Shown: positions 56,440 through 64,000 of the stretch, one piece after another
Position numbering within the stretch: position 1 is the first letter of the stretch
Layout: each line of letters starts with the position of its first letter
NCBI GenBank assembly: GCA_014529385.2
Contig: CM043969.1
Coordinates: forward strand, 30,150,946-30,214,945
DNA from: Adiantum capillus-veneris
Taxonomy: Eukaryota; Streptophyta; Polypodiopsida; Polypodiales; Pteridaceae
Length of the DNA stretch: 64,000 bases
Direction of reading: 5' to 3'
The notes under the pieces: model-generated
The model's database searches: none
Seen by the model: the letters and a program-made list of their open reading frames with translations, nothing else
What the model was told of the DNA's origin: nothing
Position numbers and translations under genes: made by a program

Positions 56440-59400
56440 TTACTCCCCCTTTTGGAGAAGCGTTTTCGTCCTCGAAAACAAAAGTGGGGAATTTCTTCTT
56501 AAGAACACTTATGTTTTCCCAAGTGGCACCCTCTTGAGGGCGATCTTTCCACTTGACTAAAGCTTGACTACGTACATGATGACGAGTACGAAGTTTATGA
56601 AAATCTAAAATGCGTTCAGGTTCATGCGGTTGAGTGGGAGGTTCAGTGAAATCAACCAATATCTGTTGGCCGATAACATTGTCGTCCCCATGCAAGCGTT
56701 TACGTAAACGAATTACATGAAATACCGGATGGACACGCGAGTGCGCAGGTAACTCATGTTTGTAGGCCCTATCACCAACTCTCTTGAGTATCTTGAATGG
56801 ACCGCAATAACGGGGAGATAATTTGGGTGTCGGTCCAGTCTTCAGAGTTTCTGAATGCTCTGGCACACGCAAAAATACCTCTTCACCTTCCGTGAAGGTA
56901 ACTTGCCGACGTCTCTCATCAGCATACTTCTTATACCGATCCTGTGCTTGTCGAACATTTTGACGAGCAAGTCTCAGCATTTCTATATGATCTTGGAGAA
57001 ACTCCTTGACCTCTTGGAGCTTCTCAGTTGCCAACCCCACCGTCATTGGTGATCTAGGTTGAAAACCATACATAAGCATGAATGGAATAAAACCAGTTGT
57101 AACATGCTTAGCACTATTATATGCAAACTCAAGAATAGGAAGATAATCTTCCCAATCTGATTGCTTCTTGCTAACGTATGCTTGTAGCATATCCTCTAGC
57201 ACTTGGTTGACTCATTCCATCTGACCATCTGTTTCAGGGTGATCAGCCGTACTTAAATTAAGTTGTGTACCCAATCATTTAAAAAGAGCCCTCCAAAAAT
57301 GACTGTTAAACTTGGGATCACGATCACTCACAATGTTACTTGGCAATCCATACAACCGGTAAAGATTGTCCATAAATAACTTAGCTAATTCTGGAGTCTT
57401 AATGGTTGACTTGGTTGGAATAAACCGACAAAGTTTAGTCAACCGGTCTACGACCACCCATACCGAGTCATGTCCTCGAATAGTGGTTGGTAAACCCACA
57501 ATAAAATCCATGGAGATACTTTCCCATTTACCATTGGGAATCTCTAAAGGATGTAAGAGTCCTCCTGCTTTCAGGCGCTCTGCTTTATTAACTTGACATT
57601 TTTGGCAATGCAAGACATATGCCCTGCACTTGGACTATCATGACATTCATAAAGAATTTGGCGCCGAATGTCCGCGTCCGTCGGTACACACAATCTCCCC
57701 TTGTGGAGTAGGTACCCATCATCTATGGAAAAATTCTTCCATCTCTACAGTTCATCACTCGATAGAGGTGAACTGGGTGTGGAGGAAACAAAACCACTAC
57801 CAACATTGGAGTGAGAAGGATCCCTCTTTCTAACATAGCTCCACACCTTGGAGTATGCAGTATCATGCTCGCACTTACCTTTGAGAGATTCCAAAAGCTC
57901 ACTCCACAATTCCGTGAAAAGGAGAGAGTTGATCTCTGGCATTCGGCTGAGAGCATTAGCCACTACATTGTACCGCCCTTTACGATATCGTAGCTTGGCG
58001 TCATACTCCTGAAGAAGCTCAGCCCACCTGGCCTTGCGGCCCTTCAAATCACTTTGTTGTGTAAACCACTTGATACTTTCATGGTCAAACACAATTTCGA
58101 ACTGTGCACCATACAAATAATGTCGCCATGTCTTTAAAGCAGACACTATTGCATAGAGCTCTCGTTTGTAAGCAGAGTAGTTCTAGTGTGCTGAATCCAG
58201 CTTCTTGCTTTCAAATGAAATTGGCCTTCCCTCCTGCAGAAGGACTTCTCCAATCGCCCGATTACTAGCATCCGTTTCCAAAACGAATGGATTTAAGGGA
58301 TCCACAATAGCCAAAACAGGAGCTGTGGCTAATGTGTCCTTAAGTTTGTCAAAACTTTGCTGTTGTTCGAATCCCCACTGAAAAGTCTTGCCCTTGGCTT
58401 TTAGCTGATCTGTCATGGGAACAACAATATGGGCATAGTTTTTAACGAATCGTCGATAAAAAACTACAAAGCCTAAAAAAATATAGAGCTCTTCCAAATT
58501 TTTGGGAGAGGGCCACCTCCGAATGGCATCCACCTTGGATTGATCCATGTGTAACCCTGCAGCCAAAATAACATGCCCCAAGTAGTGAATTTCCTCCTTG
58601 AGGAAATCACATTTGGATTCCTCGGCATATAACTGATTTTGGCGTAACAAATGAAACACTTGTTTCAAACGTACTAAGTGCTCTTCCTCAGATGCACTAT
58701 ATACAAGAATGTCATCGAGGAAAACAATAAAATTTTTTTCCAAGTATGGTCTCAAGACACTATCCATGAGTGTCATGAACATAGCTGGAGCATTGGTTAA
58801 CCCAAAGGGCATTACCAAAAACTCATAATGTCCAAACCTTGTTCGGAACGTTGTTTTGGGTATATCCGCAAGCCTAATGCGTACTTGATGATACCCAGAT
58901 CTTAAATCAATCTTTGAAAATATACGAGCGTGGGTGAGCTTATCAAACAGCTCATCTACTCGTGGCAATGGGTACTTGTTCTTAACAGTAACCGCATTTA
59001 ATCCACGGTAATCTACGCACATGCGCATACTATCGTCCTTTTTCTTCACCAAGAGAATGGGAGAGGCCCATGGTGAAGAACTCGGTTGAATAAACCCTCT
59101 ACTGAGATAGTCAGCAAGCTAACGTTCCACCTCAGCAGCCTCCGAATGACTCATTCGGTAAGGCGGTTTACTCACTGGCTTACTGAATGCAACCACGTAT
59201 ATGCCATGTTGCACAGAACTTGTCGGCGGTAGCCCTGGTGGCAAATCATCTGGGAACACATCCTTGAATTCCCTTAAAAGTTCTTTCAATTCATTAGCAA
59301 CATTTTCTTGTTTTGAATTAGTAGATATAGCTGGAAGAAGAGAGAGAGAAGAATGCGGCGTTGAGGAAGTTTGATTCAAAACTTTAGCATCATTAAAAAC

Positions 59401-62077
59401 ATTATCAACATTGGAAATAAAATGGAACAGTGAGTAACACAAAAAGAGTTCTTCTATTGCATCATCAGAAGCGAGCTTCATAAGCTGAGCTGTATCAATA
59501 AGTGGTGAGGAAGGTACATCCTTCTCCCCCAACAGCAGTACGTGCACACCATTGGATTCGAACATTAGACTATTATGCTCATAGCTACGTCTAAGTGATG
59601 ATCCTAAACTATGCAACCATTCACGACTAAGAACCACATCTGCCCTCTCCATATTCATGACTTGGAAATCCAAAGAGGTACGGTATCCTTGAATTTCCAG
59701 AGGTACATCTTTAACTTGAGTTTCCCATATCTCAGCATCATGGCCGTTAATCATTGCTCCCTTGTAGCGATGGGAACTCGGGGTTTGGGGAAATTTGAGT
59801 CGTTTCACCAATTTGTAATTGATGAAATTTTGCGATGCACCATCGTCTACCAAGATCCGCACCCTGTGCCCTTGGATAGAGCCATGCATACGCACCAACT
59901 CATGTGGTCCGAAAGTCTGCTGCCACATGGAGGCCGTGATACAGCACTCATGCACCGCCTCGGTGTGTGTTACTTCCACATTAGCAAACTGGGAAGAGGA
60001 CTCAAGAGGTAAAAGCTGCACCATGTGTACTGCTTTTTCCTTCCCCTTGTCTTGAGCAGCAGATTTCCCCTTGGGACAATCCTTTTTGCTATGTCCAGTT
60101 CCCAAACATTTAAAGCACAACTTTTCTTTTTTGGCTTTCTCAAACTCTTCCGTTGAGAGAGGACCTCTAGACACCTTGGGCTTTTTGGAGGTCTCTGATG
60201 CAGTAGAGACATTTTTTCTTTTATGATGCACATGCTGTAGACGTGTTAAAATAGGTGTAGTGCCGTGCACATGCGAACTATGCAATGCCCGATCATCGGG
60301 ATCATCATGGATGTGATCTTGCACTATTGCGTCCTCAAGTGTTTGTGGATCCTGGGTTTTAACGTGCTTCTTACGCTCGGGAGTTAACCCATGGATGAAC
60401 CCACGCACCTGCTGAAAGGTATCCATCCCTTCCAGCTTGAGGATCACATCCCGATAATGGGAAATATATTCCAATAATGTTTTATGTTGGCGCATAGAAC
60501 ATCCGTCCCAGGCGGTCCAATTTCTATCCTTCTCATTAGTAGGTAGAAATTCCTTCCTGAAGACAGTCTCAAAAGCTGCCCAAGTCTGTGGTAGCATGCC
60601 CTTGTGCTTGAGAGACATCCACCATTTGTAGGCCTTGCCGTCCAAAGTCAGACTGGTCTGCACCGCCTTGGCTGCATCTGAGGTACGTCTAAGGTCATGA
60701 ATACCATCCCACTTACTGAGAAAAATATTCACGGTGTCCTTGTTTCGCTCACGCTCATCTCCCCAAAACATTGGTGGCTTTGTATTTTTCAACAAATCGT
60801 CCACCTCTTTTTGGGTCAGAGAGTGCAGCGGAACCGGAGGAGGTCCTTGCCCAGCAGCTGGCCCCTAGACTGGTGTGGAGCCGTGCTCCTGAAGTGGCTG
60901 ACTAGCGGGGCCCGTGGCCTACTGCCGCATATGCAATTTAATCAAATCAGATAATGCTGTGACATGCTGATTTAATTGTGCAAAATTCGTTTCAAGCACA
61001 GTCATGCGTGTTTGCAATGCGCGGCAATCTTGCATGTCCAGCAACTCATACGTATCGTCTGTTGCCGTTGGTGCACGATTACTCTCCATGAGAGGAACCG
61101 TCCGTGTGGCATCGGCAGACGAAACGGGTGCGGGACTGCTCGAAATCAAATGCATGATGCATATCTATATCCGAATCCATGTTGTGGACGTACTGTGCGA
61201 GAAAAGAAAGAAGAGTACCTGAATTCCAACGAGCTCGTAGCAGGTTGCTACAAATAATCGGATAATTACGCCTTGGATGGGAAAAAATGATGAATCAGAA
61301 AGCGAACGGCAATCCAAAACGAAGAATAACTTGAAAATAATGATCAAGTCTGCAGCCGATGATGGTCTTGAAAGCCTTGATCAAGTTGGCGTTGCCAACG
61401 AGCGTGGTTGCATCGTATGCACTACGCCAAAGGGACTTGAAATTTTCCGACAACTGGTGCATCCAATGAGAAGGTCGTGAACACGAAGCAATGTACCTTC
61501 ACCACCGAGTTGACGTACATCGTACGCAAAAACCAAAATCGGGAAATATGCGACCAAGCTTTGGCGTGTCGAAATTTGAAAAACGAGTTGCAACAGATGC
61601 GGGCTGTAAAATATGCAGTACCATAGCCTTTGTGTGCTGTGTATGCCCACCGATGCGGAGACAAATCCCTTGGAGCAAGAGACTTAGCAAGGGATGGCCC
61701 TTGCTGAAAACCCGCTAGGGTTTGTCGGGTGTGAACGGCCTACCCTTAAGGGTTTCTTTTTTTTTTTAATCGTGGAGTTCTCTACTGCAGACGACGGCCG
61801 CCTGCACCTTTCTTCTTGAAGCTCTACCTCGCTATGCCGATGCTTGCTGAGGCTAGGCTAGTGACGAGGTTTGCAGCCCTTCCCCTTGCGCTTCTACTGA
61901 GCCCAGCTACACCCAATTCGGTGTAGGTCGTCCGCGTAGCCTCGGCCCCGACAAAGGGTTACTACACGCACCCTAGCTCTTCGGCTTCGGCTTCTTTCCC
62001 CTCCACTAGAGATTGCATGCAACATGCATTCCAAAAACGTGCCTCAGTCCCAAAATAGCCTGAAGCTTTGATACCAG

Positions 62078-62219
62078 TGTAAGCACCAAGGGACTGCCAT
62101 GCCTGGTCCATCCGCCCAGCCTCCCTTTAATAGGCTCCTAGCCCCTTTCGGACCCCTTCCCATTGGCAGCCGGCCCTTGGCCGAGTCCGTGACCCCTTGG
62201 TTTGGCCCTTGGCCTGACA
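62078..62219 (-). repeat. Gypsy-2 5' LTR (142 bp)
   Basis: Partner of 56298-56439, followed by AGATG. Confidence 0.95.
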
Positions 62220-62224
62220 AGATG

Positions 62225-62830
62225 ACATCTTATGGTCTTAGGGCCATAGGATTCTCTATAGTATTGTTTATATTTTTTAATTGTTTGTGAACATAGATCA
62301 TAGAGGGTTTTTCTCACTACCATAGAGGATATCCTATGGCTTTGGGGCCACATGGTCTCAATATTGAGCGTAGAGGATTTCTTACTAGCATAGAGGGTAC
62401 CTTGTGGCCCTAGGTCCATAGGGTGCAAACACAGAGTATAGAGGATTTCTTACTAGCACAGAGGGCACCCTATGGTCTAAGGCCAAAGGGTTTCTAATTA
62501 GCATACGAGGCACACCTTGTGTGCCTGGGGACATAGTGTGCCAACATAGAGCATAGAAGGGTTTCTTATTGGCATAAACAACATCTTTTGGCCCTAAGAC
62601 AACCTACATCCTTAGGGACATAGGGTGGCACATAAATAAAGTCCCATATGGCTTTGAAGGATTGGACCTCTTTGTACGTTGGGACCAGCTAACAATCCTA
62701 ACTCTATGGCCTTGAGGTCATAAAGATACATATTAAAGTCATAGACATGTCTACAAAGAGCACCATATGGCCTTAAGGCCATAGGTGCAATAGATGGCAT
62801 CTCATGGTCTTATAACCATAGGATACTATA
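62225..62830. repeat. Palindromic satellite block 5
   Basis: Same satellite family next to the right end: GGTCTTAGGGCCATAGGAT, TTTCTTACTAGCATAGAGGG, GGCCTTAAGGCCATAGG. It was continuous with the DNA left of gypsy-2 before that insertion. Confidence 0.88.
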
Positions 62831-63302
62831 TAGTATTTTTTTGACTTTTTAAGTGTGAAATATTAGTTTGAATGTTGTTCAAATTATGGTGTATTTAAAA
62901 CTTGATAGCATGCTACAAAATCATGACCAAGTATTTTGTTATACATGGATTGAGGTCACCAAATTATGACAAGAGTGTTTAATAGTATTTTCCTTTACAT
63001 ATTATCTTTTTTAATTGCTGTAATCAATCTATATGCTGCTTTAAAATCATATCAATTGGTTTTTTTGACACCTCATTTTTTGAGAAGCTACTTCTAGAAG
63101 CATTTGTTGAATTTTGAAAAGCATTGATGTCATACAAATCCTCTTTCCAAAAACTATATTGGAGGTTTATTCTTAAATTTTATAGTAGAGAAATTAAAAT
63201 AGACTCATACAATCATGATAATTTATCTAAATTAAAGACAACTAGAGCTTAGAAATCATTAAATAACACAATCCTAGCATACACATTTAGAATTTGGGAA
63301 AC
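62831..63302. other. Right subterminal region of the giant transposon
   Basis: AT-rich, no gene. Holds GGTTTTTTTGACACC (about 63,058) and words shared with 55.9-56.3 kb. It lacks the clean 88-bp tandem repeat of the left end, so the two ends are asymmetric. Confidence 0.55.
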
Positions 63303-63333
63303 GGGATTTTCCCAAATTATCTAAAATGGTGTT
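63303..63333 (-). repeat. Right terminal inverted repeat of the giant transposon
   Basis: On the minus strand it begins AACACCATTTTAGAT and ends TGGGAAAATCCC, the mirror of the left end. ATAG follows directly. Confidence 0.9.
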
Positions 63334-63337
63334 ATAG
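63334..63337. repeat. Target-site duplication ATAG, right copy
   Basis: Copy of 23662-23665. On the minus strand it supplies the CTA codon plus one base of the interrupted gypsy RNase H frame. Confidence 0.85.
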
Positions 63338-64000
63338 TAAAACTACTCCAATAGCAATCGTGCCTACCATCATAGACACGTAAAAGTCATCCTCTCGATT
63401 GGGAGGACCCACCACTGGAAACTGACACAAATTTTCCTTGACCTTTTCAAACTCTTCCTGAGCTTCCTCATCCCACTCGTAATTGTGCACCTGCTGAGCT
63501 CTCTTTTGAAGAGGATGCACATATTGCAAAAACATCCAAAAACAAATGTGATAGATACTTTTAACTTGTGAACAAACGAAGCCAAACCTTGAGCATCTAA
63601 TGGCGTCTCCATAAACACCAACACCAACACCTTCTTGGGATCAATCTCTATACCATTTTGCGACACCACATGACCCAACAGTTGCGCTTGAGGTTGTGCT
63701 AGCTTGCACTTCTTGGGGTTTAATTGACCTCCTTCTTCATCAAGCCTTTGAAATCATAACTGTAGTTTCCATGGGTGCTCTACTCTTGAATTGTAACAAC
63801 CTATATCATCCATGAAGACCCTAATAAAGAGGCCCAAGCATGGACCAAGTACCCTGGTCATCCAATCTTGGAAGGTGGCATATGCATTTACTAACCCAAA
63901 CGACATCCTGCGGCGGTAAGCAAAACGACCCCATGGAGATATGAATGTGGTCTTCAGGTGGTCTTCAAGTGAAATCCCTATCTGAAAATACCCCAAAAAA
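63338..64000 (-). pseudogene. Ty3/gypsy (Tat-like) reverse transcriptase and RNase H start, right half
   Basis: Minus-strand continuation (upstream part) of the relic at 21.6-23.66 kb. Starting at the window edge: GYFQIGISLEDHLKTTF, FGLVNAYATFQDWMTRV and FMDDIG (the YxDD-box position) give the reverse transcriptase. After shifts come LGHVVSQNGIEIDPKK-like GHVVSQNGIEIDPKKV (about 63,660) and the connection domain, then YEWDEEAQEEFEKVKENLC and GTIAIGVVLL, the RNase H start, cut at 63,338 by the giant transposon. Frames are broken in several places. Confidence 0.85.

Larger units (their letters stand above)
56258..61155 (-). pseudogene. Gypsy-2 Gag-Pol polyprotein with chromodomain, several stops
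   Basis: Gag begins near ATG 61155 (MHLISSSPAPVSS); stops near 60,919 and 60,870 interrupt it. Retrotransposon gag core WWMSLKHKGMLPQTWAAFE, zinc knuckle CFKCLGTGHSKKDC (about 60,078-60,120), protease LVDDGASQNFI. Reverse transcriptase [15 protein letters not shown] and FLDDILVYS (about 58,698-58,725). RNase [14 protein letters not shown]. Integrase CQKCQVN, MDFIVGLP, SDRDPKF; TAG follows DGQME (near 57,205). Chromo-like end ALVKWKDRPQEGATWEN (about 56,550). The frame does not stop there: it runs through the purine tract and LTR into flanking DNA (TGA/TAA side at 56258). Stops near 59,115, 58,180, 57,740 and 57,275 regions show it is dead. Confidence 0.93.
56298..62219 (-). mobile_element. 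Ty3/gypsy chromovirus-like element with 142-bp LTRs
   Basis: A complete element, 5,922 bp, minus strand. LTRs 56298-56439 and 62078-62219 (TGTCAGGCC to GCTTACA in element orientation) differ at very few positions. The primer site is TGGTATCAAAGC (minus, next to 62077), one base from the initiator-Met consensus. The purine tract AAAAGGGGGAGTAA lies beside the left LTR. The LTRs are unusually short for a plant gypsy element. The untranslated leader is about 61,160-62,077. Confidence 0.96.
23666..63333. mobile_element. Giant DNA transposon, 39.7 kb, with cargo genes
   Basis: Defined by matching terminal inverted repeats (23666-23696 and 63303-63333) and an ATAG duplication. Excising it with one ATAG rejoins a gypsy RNase H: VVLL on the right side and KVGRSYKMIYF on the left fall in one frame, separated by a single TAG codon. 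It encodes a DUF7869-type transposase, a ParB-like protein with a possible methyltransferase-like tail and two FCP1-like phosphatases. It also contains five blocks of palindromic satellite. Subtracting two copia, one gypsy and one MITE insertion with their duplications leaves about 22.3 kb. The superfamily is not clear to me. Gene decay suggests the copy is no longer autonomous. Confidence 0.85.

Overview
The window looks like a repeat-dense stretch of a land-plant nuclear genome, most likely a large non-seed vascular plant genome such as a fern. That assignment is a guess. It rests on Ty1/copia elements with an initiator-Met tRNA primer site, a Ty3/gypsy element with the extra archaeal-type RNase H of the plant Tat lineage, plant-style introns and long satellite arrays. 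I see no ordinary housekeeping gene. Almost everything recognisable is a transposable element, a gene carried by one, or a relic of one.

Bases 1-15,000: a decayed LINE (ORF1 tail and endonuclease); two compound (CT)n(CA)n microsatellites; a 178-bp hAT-like MITE with an 8-bp target duplication; a decayed Tnp2-like transposase gene on the + strand (about 5.1-8.9 kb) followed by an unrecognised 243-codon ORF. An 820-bp nested palindrome follows (9.78-10.60 kb). Convergent on the - strand are an intact 298-codon histone H3-like gene with a huge inserted tail, and a decayed multi-exon gene with a GGDLK/PCPFC signature that looks like a DDE-type transposase.

Bases 15,000-23,661 and 63,338-64,000: two halves of one minus-strand Ty3/gypsy element of Tat type. 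It has been split by an insertion inside its RNase H.

Bases 23,666-63,333: the main result. This is a 39.7-kb DNA transposon with about 31-bp terminal inverted repeats (28 matches) and a 4-bp ATAG target duplication. Removing it with one ATAG copy restores the host gypsy RNase H reading frame. It carries a DUF7869-type transposase gene (left end, minus strand), a ParB/sulfiredoxin-like gene with a possible methyltransferase-like tail, two FCP1/NIF-type HAD phosphatase-like genes, triplicated subterminal repeats resembling the TIR, and five blocks of a satellite built on a perfect palindrome. Later insertions inside it are two copia elements of one family (TSDs GGGAC and ACCCT), a gypsy element with 142-bp LTRs (TSD AGATG), and a 288-bp MITE inside an exon of the transposase (TSD ATTA). 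Without these it would be about 22.3 kb.

The layout suggests a shared promoter zone near 29.7-30.5 kb driving the transposase leftwards and the cargo rightwards, with satellite-filled leader introns on both sides. Nearly all element genes carry premature stops, so the copy is probably immobile now. The H3-like ORF is a clear exception.
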